From: Galbula dea
Taxonomy: Eukaryota > Chordata > Aves > Piciformes > Galbulidae
Assembly: GCA_013399015.1 (NCBI GenBank)
Contig: VWZX01000996.1
Coordinates: 1,559,052 to 1,623,051, forward strand
Direction of reading: 5' to 3'
Length of the DNA: 64,000 nt
In this document: piece after piece, positions 25,081 to 36,300 of the stretch
Numbering within the stretch: the first letter of the stretch is position 1
Layout of the letters: every line of letters starts with the position of its first letter
Translations under genes and position numbers: made by a program
Notes under the pieces: generated by a model
Databases searched by the model: none
Seen by the model: only the letters and a program-made list of their open reading frames with translations
Told to the model about the DNA's origin: nothing

Positions 25081-26727
25081 TTCAAGTTTCAGGTGGAAAG
25101 AGGTCACAGCATGGAGAACAGAAACACATCACAGCTAGCTGTTTAAAGGCTCATCTCCCCTTCAAAACAAGGGAGGGTGTGGGGCAGCCCTGCCAGGTGG
25201 GCACGTGTCACTCAGAGTCACCAGCTCACACTGTGATGGCCAATACCTGCCAAGCCTCTGCTTTTATAATCCAAGGCCTTAGCTAGACAGGCAGTCAGAG
25301 CCCCACAGCCATGGGTCATCAGGTTCCCCACACTCTTTCTAGGCTCTGAGGTCAGTGGCAGAGCAGGATGAGCTGTGGTGGAGGAAGGCACTGTGTATTC
25401 ATCATCCTTGGGCAGCTCCCTGGGTGCTGCACCCTGAGTGAACTCAGTAACAAACTCTCAGGCAGTGGCAGCCAAAGTTGAAAAGGATGTGACTGGTGCA
25501 TGAGTGGCTCTGTTTAACTTCCTCTGCTCTGACACTTGCTTTCTGTTCAGATTAAAGGTCCACTTCTCCTTCGGGAGCTTTTCCAAGTTCATCATCTGAG
25601 TTCAGTAGCTTTAGATTCAGCTGTTAAGGTGTGATGCTAGTTAGTCATCATGTCTGATTAGTTTTTCAGTCCTCTCTCTGGAGTTCAGAGGAACACAAAG
25701 GTAACTGCAAATCTCTTGAAACACAAAACCTCCCCCAAGGAAAAGGATGCCAGCTGAGTATCAATTTTACAGCTCCAGCATATCAACATTAAACAGCATT
25801 TATTGCTGCTGTTGCATTTTGCATTGAAGGATTCATAAATGCCTGGCAGCTCATTTGCTAGATGGCAAATGTTATCACACATAGAAAAATAAGGCTGAGG
25901 GGTGATTTGCTTCGTGACACCATGCAGGATCCTGGCACAGGGGAGGGCAGACTCTAGAGTCCCCGTCCCTGTCTTCCCAGAGCTGGAATGAAATCCTAAA
26001 TGCTCTCCATCATTAGGTCAGGTACAGTCTGACAGCAAATAAAACTTTGAACTGAACACCAGCTGACCTAATTTAGGTTCAAATTCAGATTACCCTAGGA
26101 GCTGGCTCCAGAGGGCAGTGCCCCTGAGCAGGGACCTGCGACTTAGTGGCTGAACCAGCCAAGTGCCAGAGGGCAACTGATCCCCAAATCCCACTAAAGG
26201 TGGGACTAGCTTTCCTGCAGGAGCAAGGCACCTGCTGGAGTTGAAAGATAAAGCAAAGGCTCTCAGTATTTTCCCCTTTTGTTAGCCTCTTCCATTCCCA
26301 CCAGCTCCTTTCCCCATCCAGCAGAGTTCCAGGTGCCCAGACACACACGGGGTTGGCATTGGAGCCTGGAGGCTCTGTTCCTGCCCAGCTGCCATGGCAC
26401 AGACCTCCCTGGGCACACACTGGGACAGGCAGGGGCTGTGCCTGAGAAGCTGCCTGCTTTCCACTAGGAGGTTTGATAACATTATCCTTGCAGGTGAACA
26501 TCTTTATTTTTGCCATGTTCCTGTTTTCTAAAGGGAGATATATTCCATGAGGGGAGGGAAAACATTCCGTTAGGGAAGTGTCTGGCTGCCATCCAGAGGA
26601 ATTTGGCTTTTCCAGGCTATGGTGATGGAGCAGGGAGGGGGTCTCGGTGCTGCTGCCAGGCAGTGAACCCCTCAGCCCAGCAACCCTCCACCTGCAACCA
26701 GCAATGGCAGAAAGTTTAAACTGATAG

Positions 26728-26990
26728 ACTCCTAGAGGAGTTCAGGTTGGAAGGGACCTTTAAAGGTCATCTAACATCTCCAACTAGATCAGGTTGCTCA
26801 GAGCCTCAAACAACCTGACCTTGAAAACCTCCAGGGTTGGAACTTTTACCACCAACTCTTTGGGCAACCTGTGCCAGTGTCTTACTTTCCTCAGCATGAA
26901 AAAAGTTCTTCCTTTAAAAATACCCTTAATAGGGTGTTTAGGAGCCTGCTTTAAGCCTTGCACCCTCCCTGACACTGCCTGTGGAGGCTA
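26728..26990 (-). repeat. CR1 LINE fragment
   Basis: Reverse-oriented CR1 3' sequence: GGTTGGAAGGGACCTTTAAA, then AACTAGATCAGGTTGCTCAG, CAACCTGACCTTGAAAACCT and GGGCAACCTGTGCCAGTGTC. It differs from the 8797/31391/43758 group and looks like another subfamily. Confidence 0.9.
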
Positions 26991-29900
26991 AAATGAAGGT
27001 CACACTATTTTCTGCTCCTGATTGCCAGCTTATTCCTTTCCCCCACCTGCTGAAGCTGAAACAGGGGACTCACTGCACATGGGGTTTGATCCTACCAGGG
27101 TAAAATACAAGTCTTTTACTCCATCTTTCCTCCTCTCCCTGGGCAGCATGTCAGGCTGGAGCAGGTGAGCACAGCCCCATGTCCCAGACTTCACCACAGA
27201 GCTCACGCTTGTCATGGACAAAGTCCAGCAGCACCTGACCCTTGCCTGCACACAGACTAATGGAAGATGAGGCAACCTCTCTACCCCTCAGCAGTGCTCC
27301 TGTGAGACCCACTGGGATGAAGCTCTGCCACGTTTTGGGAAATGTCACCAACAGGCAGAAGTCACCTGGGTATTTTGTCTCAAGTTCTCCTCCACAGCTC
27401 TGCAAAAGCCAGAGCCACAGCTAGGACTGGTGGGAAGTGATCTCCAGTGGCCACCGAGGCCAAGGTGCTGCTTGGCATGGAGCTGGCATCCCAGCTAGGT
27501 CAGGATGGGATCTTAAATCCACAGTTATTGCACCAAACCATTGTGTCAATTAAGTTTTAATGTCTTCCTCCAAGGTAAATAATATCAAATTAAACAGATA
27601 TGTTTGGATTCAGAGTTTGGCTTCAAACAGAAGAGCATAGCCAGGCCTGCAGCAGATCAGCTGGAAGAGCACCCAAGGGGCAAAACGGTGTGAAATGGAG
27701 ACAATATTAGTCACTAAGCACCGGAGTCCCTGTGGCTCTTCTTCTGTCAGCTCCTCCCCTCCAGGAAACAGCTATTGCTCCTTGAGACACCTCAGCAGAG
27801 CAGGGCCACAAAGTGGCCAGGTCACCAGAGCAGAGCCACGTGCCCATCTCACACTCCAGCTTCACCTGCCTTCCCTCTGTGCCTACTGCAGCCCCTGGGA
27901 GGGCTCTTCTGAGCCCACACCAAGTAAGCAGAAAGTGCTTCAGCACGGAGGAAATTGCTGCAGTAACGAAACCAAAGTCTTATCATTTTATTGATTTTTT
28001 AATCAATGTGCCTTGTTGGGCTCTGGGGTTTCCTTTTCTTTTATATATTCTTTTATTTCCCTCTTTTCCCAAGGGTTTGGAGGGGACAACACCCACAGCA
28101 CACTCCTGCCCAAGCAGACCAACTGTCCCAAAGACTCCTTGCAGCTTCACATGGAGATGCTCTGGCAGCAGGAGCTGGTCCTTACTCTGCAGTTGTTCCC
28201 TCCCAGCACCTCCCAACCCTCTCTCCTCCCCCAAGCCACCAGCACGCACCCAGAGCGTGCCCAGCGCCTGCCCACGGCCACTCTGCCAGCACAGAGCTGT
28301 GCACCAGCCAAGAGACACAGCTGAAACCAGAGCCAACCTTCTCCAGCCCTTCTGCAGAGCTGGCAACGCTCCCTGCTCCTCTCCTCAGCACATCCACCCA
28401 GCCAGCTCCCAGTGCTCTCCTTCCCAAGAGCATCACCAAAGTTATCCCTGTGCAAGATGATCCACACCAGCAGGAGAGCTAACCGAGGGCACCTGCAGGT
28501 AGAGCTGCCCCAGGCAGCAGCAGTTGGTTGCAGGATGGATTCTCCTGCATCCTCCAAAACAATTTCAAAGCAGCTTTACCTGAGCTGGTGGTTCTGGCTC
28601 TGCAAACCAGGCACCAGCTGAGCTCAGCACACACAACGCTGGTGAGCAGAGCCAGGCTGTGGAGCATCATCTCCCTGAGCTGCTCTGCATGCTCACAGCT
28701 CTCAGCCTTCCCCTATCCAGCAATATTTGGGTTAAGCCTCAGGTGCTTCTGCTGCTTTGCAAATACAGGCAAGAGCTCCTCTTCCAGAGGACATTAAACT
28801 CATGCAGTTATCCCAGCTATAAAGCCTGGTTTAATCAAAGCTGCAATTAAACCTGACAACCTCCTCCTGCACTCACCTAAAGATTAGGAACAGCTAAAAT
28901 TAGTCTAATTTAGTGTTAATCATTAATCTCTTTATCCACTCTTAATCCAATTTAAATGTCCACACAAGGAGCTTGCACAGACTTTGTTACTCAAATGTAA
29001 AACAAAATTGAATTAAATATTAATTAGATCAACACAATCTGAATGCTGCTGCAAGAGGTGTTTGCCACAGATGGCTATCAGGTGCTCGGTTAACCCTCCA
29101 CAGTTACCCTGGGCTCTGTGTTCTCCCTGATGCTCCAGCTCTTAGTACTTTGGGGTTGCATGGACACCTCCATCTACGTTTAATGAATAAAAAGCACCTT
29201 TCCAGGCTGGAACAGTGACTTTCAAATACAAGGTTCAAGAGGCAAAAAAACCCCTGCCTCAGGTCAAAATAAAAACCCAAAAACAGACCCAAGCCACAGA
29301 CACAAAGCTTTTTTTAGGCAAAATGTCATGATCCCAAGACTCCAAACTGACCTTTGGCTCAGGGATTGCACACTGCAGACAGGCTGAGTCCTGGTGTTTG
29401 TGCAGGGCCTGAGCACCTCACACTGCTCCTTGCTCTCCAGGCTGGAAGGAGAGAGCACAGCTTACAGGCCAAGGGGCTGGTAGCCCTGGCTGTAGCTATG
29501 GTGACCTTGAACTTTCCCTGTCTGGTTGCTGTCTCCCCCAGCTATCTTTTCTGCAATGGTCTTTTTTTCAAAGTGTTGCAGAAGGAGAAAATAAGGGGGG
29601 TTAAATGCAGGAATCAGCTGCAATCTTTGCTGCCAAGTTGGCAGAGAAGATAAGGACCTTTTATTTAAGGCAAAAAACCCAGACACTGAGGAGGCACAGG
29701 CAAGTCTTTAGCAACTTTTACAGCCACTCTTGCAATACAGTTTCCTAAGCACACTCAGAACTTGGGGTGGGGGGAAGGAAAAAAAGCAAGCCCAAACTTT
29801 CCCCAGCAGTTTCCTTGGAGCTCTCTACTCCTGTGAAGAGCCCTGAGGGGAAAGCCTTCAGCCTCCCTCCGAAGACGTGCAGGATGTGAGGAGCGAGGGG

Positions 29901-30131
29901 TGACTCACTGCTCCACGCGTGCCCACGGCTGAGCTCGGTGAGGAAGGAAGGATAGGAAAACCCCAAAAAATTCAAGCCCCAGGTCCCTGAGCTGAGCAGC
30001 ATGTGGGGCACTAATGCCTGCAGCCCAGGAGGAGAGGGGAGGGAGACAGCACGGTCCTCACCTGGAGGACTGCAATCCAAAGTTTGCAGCTGAGAACTCG
30101 ACACAAGCCACACTTTAGGCTGGTTTAAATC

Positions 30132-30196
30132 TCGAATCAGAGAATGGGTTTGGGTTGGAAGGGACCTTAAAGGGCATCTACTGCAACCCTTATGAG
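30132..30196 (-). repeat. Short CR1 remnant
   Basis: TCAGAGAATGGGTTTGGGTT followed by GGAAGGGACCTTAAAGGGCA, the reverse complement of a CR1 3' terminus. About 65 bp. Confidence 0.75.
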
Positions 30197-31390
30197 CCAG
30201 TTCAGTGGCGGTAGGGCAGAATTTGGGCAGTATCAGCTGATGGGACAGTTTTCCAGAGGGGAAGGTCTTTAAATCTTTCATCAAGCAAGGGACCTGGTTA
30301 ACACACACATGCCCCAGCAGTTCCTGTCTTTCTCAGAGCTCTCTCCTGCCCCTTTCCTGTGCTCAGCTGCTCAGCCTTGGCTGTGCCACACACAGACATG
30401 CCACGGACACAGATGTGTCAGCCACTGCAACAGTGATGCCACAGGGGCAGGAAAGGGAAATACAGCACCTGTTACATCACAAGTTATTCATGTCACAGAG
30501 AGGTTTCTCTGGGGTGGCCTGAGATAAAACCCAGCTCAGGGGCACCAATCCCCACTGCCTGTGCCACAGTCCCTCCTTTCCATGTGCTGCAGGCAGGGAA
30601 TCAGAGAACCATGTTTTTCCTTCCCTAGCTTGAGGACAATCCCCCTTGGGCTCCATCTTGCCTTGGGGGCTACCTGCCTATCCTTTGGCCTTGCACCCTG
30701 CTAGGGTTTATGAACACCCCTGCATGCCCCTCGGAGAGGTTCAGCCTGGGGAGCCACCAGGTAGCAGCTTCCTACACAGCATCTTTTGGGAAGGCTCCCT
30801 CTGAGCTTCACTTCTTTCCACATACACCAACTGCTCTGCTGTTACTCTCACAGAGTTGTCATCTCTAGATACTGCCCTGGCAGAGCAGTTCCCATCCTAT
30901 CCCACACAGGTCAGGTGAGAAACCTGTCCAGACACCCTCATCTGCTCAGCGAAATCAGAAGTTGTAAAACCCAGCAACAACTTGTGGCTTTACCAACTTC
31001 TCCAAGGTCAGCAGCTGCTGAAGTGTCTCTGGTTCTTCAGCCAGAGCAGAGTACGTGCAGCCATGGAGCCAGGGGTGGGAGCAGATGATGTAACCTGCCG
31101 TGTGCTCTTGATGCAATGCTTAGTGCCCTGCAGCTGTGAGCCAGGGAAGCAGTGTGACACTGCTGCCTTCTGGTTTTGCCCAAAAAGGAAATCCACGGTC
31201 CTTCAGGGGAATCACAATGTGAATCACACATACAACAGGGTGTCACAGTGTCAGCAGGCAGTGTAGGAAAAGTGAGAAATGAGGTTTCAACAGGCTGCCT
31301 GGAACTTGCACTGTCTGAGGAATTTCCAGTTTTTCTCTTAATTTCAATAAATCAAGTTGCTGTTATTTATATGTAAACTCAGACTTCAGA

Positions 31391-31795
31391 AACAGAATCG
31401 TTAAGGTTGGAAAAGGTCTCTGAGATCATCAAGTCCAACTGTTAACCTAACACTGCCAGGGCACCACTAAACCATGCCCCTCAGTGCCACATCTCCATGG
31501 CTTTTGAACCCCTCCAGGGATGGTGATGCCACCACTGCCCTGGGCTGCCTGGGTCAATGTCTAACAATTCTTTCAGGGAAGAAATTGTTCCTAATATCCA
31601 ACCTAAAGCTCCCCTGGCACAGCTTGAGGCCATTTCCTCTCATCCTGTTGCTTGTTACCTGGGAGAAGAGACCAACCCCCAGCTGGCTCCGAACTCCTTT
31701 AGGAGGTTTTCAAGACTTCTGCTCTAGATCCTCCATCACCTTCCTTGCCCTTCTCTGGACACACTCAAGCACCCCGATGTCCCTCCTGGAGCGAG
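31391..31795 (-). repeat. CR1 LINE fragment, about 400 bp
   Basis: Reverse-oriented CR1 3' segment: ATCGTTAAGGTTGGAAAAGG, CAAGTCCAACTGTTAACCTA, CACTAAACCATGCCCC, GAAGAAATTGTTCCTAATAT, TTACCTGGGAGAAGAGACCA, ending in TTCTCTGGACACACTCAAGC. It lies only about 430 bp upstream of the G0S2 TATA box. Confidence 0.9.
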
Positions 31796-31879
31796 GAGAT
31801 GTTTCTTACAGAAGGAGCCAGGGAGCAGCACTGCAAATTTCCCAGTTGTACATAAGAAATCAGAAATCTGAAATCAGAC

Positions 31880-32092
31880 TTCGGGGTTGGTTTGTTGGGG
31901 TTTTGGGTTTTGTTTTTTTTTCCTGTGTGTGTGATTTGATTTGAGGTTTGGTTTTTGTTGTTGGTTTGATTTTGGTTGCTTGATTGTTTTTTGGGGGGCT
32001 GTGGGGGTTAGGAGAACACTAACCTCTTTGTGAAAGAAGGAGGGGGGGGAAAAAAGCGAAAAAAAAAAAGCAAAGAGGTTTTTTTTTAGCCT
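31880..32092. repeat. G/T-rich then purine/T-run low-complexity block upstream of G0S2
   Basis: The plus strand from about 31880 to 32010 is almost only G and T (TTTGTTGGGGTTTTGGGTTT and similar). It is followed at 32036-32090 by a purine stretch with a nine-G run, an eleven-A run and then a run of T. Strong strand asymmetry like this can favour quadruplex or triplex DNA. No protein-coding meaning is likely. Confidence 0.75.
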
Positions 32093-32225
32093 GTCCGGAT
32101 TAAGGGCAAGGGCTGCCAGGGTGCCGGGGGGGGTGGCAGGGGTGGCCCGTGCTGGCAGCGTGCTCGGGACGTGCAGCCCTGCCCGGTCCAGCCCCCCCGG
32201 GCAGCCCCGCCCGCCCCGGCGGCGA

Positions 32226-32231
32226 TATAAG
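32226..32231 (+). promoter_or_regulatory. TATA box of G0S2
   Basis: TATAAG within GCGATATAAGGCTGC, inside GC-rich DNA and about 130 bp before a clear exon-1 donor (GTAAGG at 32360). Spacing predicts transcription starting near 32255. A TATA box suits a gene that is switched strongly by hormonal and nutritional signals. Confidence 0.75.
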
Positions 32232-32254
32232 GCTGCGGGTGGCCAGCGGGAGGT

Positions 32255-32359
32255 GCGGAGCAGAGCCGAGCTCTGGTGAGCAAAGCCCAGCCTCGGACAG
32301 CAGCCAGAGCTCAGAGAACATCGGCCCCTACCCGGCCCCGCAGCGGCGGCAGCCTCTGG
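32255..32359 (+). other. G0S2: G0S2 untranslated exon 1 (approximate start)
   Basis: Non-coding exon between the TATA box and the donor GTAAGG at 32360. The intron runs to the acceptor TTCTCTTGTAG ending at 32779, after a clean pyrimidine tract. The 5' end is estimated from TATA spacing, not observed. Confidence 0.6.
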
Positions 32360-32813
32360 GTAAGGGATGCGGCGCAGGATGCTCTGCGGAGAGATGCGGA
32401 GCGGGGCAGAGGATGTGGTGGGGTGGGAGATGTGCTGTGCCGGTGACGCGGTGGGATGCGAGGGGATGCTGCGCAGAGTGCGGGATGCAGTGGGATGCAG
32501 CGGGGCTCCTTGCTGGATCTCCCCCACCTCTCAGCCTGCTTGCTGCAGCCCAGCTCCCGCTGAAAAGGCTCTGCTCAGCCAGGCAGCTCCCTCTGACACG
32601 TGCCCAGGCACCGGGGAATGGGTTTTGCTGAGTAAACCTCTAGCAAAAGTAAAAGATCGCCACTTAAAGCAGGGCTGGGAGGGCTGCAGAGGGCTTGGAG
32701 CGCCTGAAGGGCTCTGCCCACCACAGGAAAAAGCGGCTGGATTTTACTAAGTTCCCTCTCCCTCTCTCTTCTCTTGTAGAACTGACAACTTGTAAATCTG
32801 CTGCCAAAAAAAT

Positions 32814-33119
32814 ATGGAGACCATGCATGAGCTGATTCCCTTTGCCAAAGAAATGCTCAGCCAGAAGCCCAACAGGAAAATGGTCAAGCTGTACATGCTG
32901 GGCAGCGTGTTGGCTTTCTTTGGTGTGGTTATTGGTCTGGTGGAGACGGTGTGCAGTCCTTTCACCTCTGAAGGGAGGCTAGAGGAAGAGGAGGAGAGGA
33001 AACCTTCCCCAATGCAAGAGCAAATGGTTCCCCAGAAACAGGAGGATTTGGTCTTGGAAAAGAGCAAGAAGCCCGTGGTGATGCAGAGGGCTCTGATGAC
33101 CAGACAGGCTGGCCTCTGA
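32814..33119 (+). CDS. G0S2: G0/G1 switch protein 2
   Basis: Small inhibitor of adipose triglyceride lipase (PNPLA2) on lipid droplets and ER, and a reported mitochondrial protein. The intact 101-residue frame (human 103) lies in one exon, 34 bases after the acceptor at 32779. The N-terminal part, METMHELIPFAKEM, and the hydrophobic core at residues 24-46 (VKLYMLGSVLAFFGVVIGLV then ETVCSPF) match the mammalian protein closely; this core is the lipase-binding region. The acidic patch at about 56-62 and the Gln/Lys-rich tail are looser, as usual for the family. Its place between LAMB3 and HSD11B1 is the conserved vertebrate position. No domain is lost. Confidence 0.97.
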   Translation: METMHELIPFAKEMLSQKPNRKMVKLYMLGSVLAFFGVVIGLVETVCSPFTSEGRLEEEEERKPSPMQEQMVPQKQEDLVLEKSKKPVVMQRALMTRQAGL

Positions 33120-33388
33120 GAGCCCCGTGGCTGAAGAGGGACCTGCTGAGCAACCCAGCCCAAGAGACTCTGCTGTCCCATGTACCTGGTGGTGATTCCA
33201 GCAAGAAGACAGAAGCCTTGGCTGAAGGAGGACACTGCAAGTGGGAGACTTGAAAGGAACGAATGGTTCTATTTGCTGCTGTGCAGCAGTGGGGAAACAA
33301 TACCTTTTGTTGGTATACTCATGTGCAAGATGCACAGCATGGGTTCATATTTTTATTACAGATGCATTTTACAACGTTTTGAGAAGGC

Positions 33389-33394
33389 AATAAA
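33389..33394 (+). terminator. G0S2 polyadenylation signal
   Basis: AATAAA 270 bases after the stop codon. A second AATAAA at 33777-33782 could serve a longer 3' UTR. Confidence 0.75.
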
Positions 33395-33399
33395 TGTTT

Positions 33400-36300
33400 T
33401 ATATGGTACCAATGCTCTCCAGCTGAGTTTCTTTTCAAAGCCTTTCTGGTATTGGTTTTGCAAATAGGTTTCACTCTGCCTCTGGCTCCTCTCAGGGGGC
33501 AGCTGGGGGGACCCAGGGGACAGCTGAGGGTGGTGGCTGTCCCCTCCCAACAAAGTCCCCCCAGAAAGGCTGCTCTGGAGCCAAGGGGGTTGGTGTTTCT
33601 GCACCTCAAGTAGCTGCTGGGACAGCTGGGGTGGGGAGGAGGAGGTGGCAATTGTCTGACACAGATGGCAGACATGTGCCCTGAGCTGGAGGTGGGGTTG
33701 TACTTTGTGAGGTTATCTGGGTTTAATGGCACAGTTTTATGTCTCTGCCTTGGCCATGTGTGCCCAGAACTGTGTAAATAAAACCCTGTCCCAGCAGCCC
33801 TCTAGCAGGCTATGGCTGCTGCACCTCTAAGACTTAAAATATTATCTACCTTTCCTGGGATCCTTCACAACCCCACTGCAGGCACCTAACTATGCAGAAT
33901 AACATCAGCTTCCCAGGCTGGAGGGGGCTCTGGGCAACCTGACCTAGTGGGAGGTGTCCCTGCCAGGCAGAGGGATTGGAACTAGAGGATCTTTAAGGTC
34001 CCTTCCAACTCTGAGAATTCTATGATTCTATTAGAGGGGTGTCACAGGTGGAAGAACTGAGACATGGAGAGATACAATGGCACAGTCAACCTGGAAGGAG
34101 TAGAAAGAAGGATCCAAGCTTCAGAGCTGTACCCAAAACACTGCCAGACTCCTTAGGGGACTTTAACCTATTTGCTAATTTTTCTTGGGCTTATTAAGAA
34201 CCTGTTGCATTCAGGACCATGCCATGTTAGTCAAATAAACCCTTCAGACAGCCACATCTGAACGAGGGAAGGGAAACAGTCCCTGCCAGGCATGGCTGGG
34301 GCAGAAAATCCTCTTTACCTGCTCAATGGCAAAGACAGGGCCAGCAGGGCAGGATACACACAGAGCTTGCACAGACACTTGGTGATCTACCAGCAACAAG
34401 CCACTGTCTAGCCAAAAGCAAAGCAACTGTTGCAAAGAGCAGGAGATTAGGGAAAAGGAAAAAGCTTTGCCTGACACCAGTACCAAATGCCTCACTCCTC
34501 CTAGAGCTCCCAAGCTAAGAGCAAAGTCCAATTAAATTAAAAACAACCTTTGAGAAATACTCCATTTAGTCTGTGGCCCATTTAGTCCCTAACCAGACTT
34601 TAGGTCTCTAGCAAGGATGAACGATCCAACACCTCACTGATAGCAGTGGGAATTCACCTGCAAACATCAAAGGAGAGCTCAAGCCTGAAGAAAGCCATCA
34701 GCTGAGGAGTGTCCATCACTCCCCCCTGCCCTCCAGCTCTAGCTTTAAGCAGGTTATACATGTACAGCACAGCCCCAGGGGCGGGGAAGTCTGACCTGAA
34801 ATTCCCCGTGGCACACATGGGTAAAGCAGGGACCTGAATGCCTGTGGCCGTGTCAAGCATGAAAATCTTGCCAGGTCTGAGCTCTCTCACATTGCTGTCA
34901 TTCAGAAGCATCACTGCTGCAGTGCCAAACAGTTGATAAATGGATTATGTCCAGATGACAATCACATCTTTGTCCATGGCAGCTGCAAAGTATCCCTTCC
35001 CAAGATCAGCCCTTCTCTACAATTCTGTGTGTCACATCCTGCCCTATGGAGAAGGCAAAAATCTTAAAGAGGAGCTAGAGCTGATCTCAAGCAAGCTCAG
35101 CTTGCAAGTCCAGGATGGCTAAGGGAGCTCCAGGATGACCTCCACTGCTCCTGGGTTTGGACCTCAGGTTGTCTTCTCACACAATGCCTCTTTGCATCAT
35201 GCCAGCACCCTGCTGCCCACACCTCCTCTGGGGTTATCCAGTCACAGAGTTTATGAGCTTAAAGCAAAGAGGTTTGTGGAACAATCAAAATAGCTCCTCC
35301 TAAGACAGCTGACAGGATTAGACAGCTAAACCAGGCACTGTGCTAGCAGTTCTGGAGCCAACTTGATAAAATCATGTCCTGCAGAAGACAATCTCCTGCC
35401 TCCTGACGCAATGCAAGCTCAGAGGTCACAACCTCCTGTGTATTACCCCAAAAGGTCAGCCTGAGAGGTCAAGCCTCCCTGTTAGCAGTTCCAGAGCAGA
35501 TTGCCCTGACAGAAGACAGGACCAGCTCTCTCTTTGACACATACTGATGGCTGATTTTAGCACAATGACTAGATAAATTCTTACTTAACCCACCCTGATA
35601 AATTCAGCGTGCAGGGAGGCTCAGTATTCCATTTAACATCACTTGAACTATGACAAATGACAGACTTGCCAGATGCTGTAGATTAAAAGGTTTCAGCAAA
35701 CTTCCCCACCTTTAAACCACAGCATGGCTCTCCAAAATCAGACTGTTCCCCAGCCCCATCTCCCAAGGCCCTTCACCTCTGTATCTCAACACCAGGTGGA
35801 CTGCAGAAAGCCTTGGCTAGTGCAGGTTCAAGGCATGAGCCAAATGTCTTTCTAAAGTCCTCACTTGCTATTTGCAGTTTGGACTCTGGATGTTTCAAGA
35901 GCTACCAGGCTAAAATTAGGAGCCCAGATAACTGTATCTGCTTCTGCCACCCAACACCAAGGGCATTGAGAACATGGGTAGCAGCCAAGGTTTGGAGCAG
36001 CCCCAGCCTTTAGCTCATGTTCAGCATGGAGCAGATCCCCTCTGGGGCTGCTCTTCTCCGTGCTAAGCAGCCCCAGGGCTCTCAGCTTTAAAAACCAAAC
36101 CCACTGCTATAGTCACCTCAAGTCTCCCTTGCAACCTAAGGACGCATTGTTCAGGAGCTGCAGCCCTGACTGTGTCTGCATGACATCAGCACTGCCCACA
36201 GGCCATGCCCAGGAGCCACCATAACACAGAGACAGAGTCATGGACCTAGAGCATCCCACTGCCAGGCACATCAGCCTGGTGGGAGTGTAACTGAGGGCAG

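Larger units (their letters stand above)
22669..32090. other. Non-coding flank between LAMB3 and G0S2
   Basis: About 9.4 kb between the divergently transcribed LAMB3 and G0S2. It must contain the untranslated first exon and promoter of LAMB3, which I could not locate. Visible content is three CR1 pieces and one nearly full CR1 3' segment, a GA-rich patch at 24861-24903, and a short CA run near 24368-24380. Open frames up to about 215 codons exist but look unlike protein and have no exon structure. Confidence 0.65.
32092..32470. promoter_or_regulatory. GC-rich CpG island at the G0S2 promoter
   Basis: From about 32092 the sequence turns abruptly GC- and CpG-rich (runs of C and G, several GCCCCGCCC-like Sp1-type boxes near 32200-32215) and stays so through exon 1. 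It contrasts with the AT-rich sequence on either side and surrounds the TATA box. Confidence 0.7.

Noticed and set aside
27813..28460. 215-codon plus-strand open frame in the LAMB3-G0S2 flank
   Set aside because: Composition is Pro/Ser/Cys-rich without domain pattern, there are overlapping open frames on both strands, and no splice context or promoter fits.
31874..32527. 217-codon minus-strand frame across the G0S2 promoter
   Set aside because: It is the translation of a CpG island and simple G/T sequence (poly-Lys, poly-Gln and Pro runs), not a protein.
35335..35540. Two loosely similar segments (TTAGCAGTTC, CAGAAGACA) suggesting a tandem repeat or LTR remnant
   Set aside because: Similarity is too short and patchy, and no LTR ends, primer site or polypurine tract could be seen.
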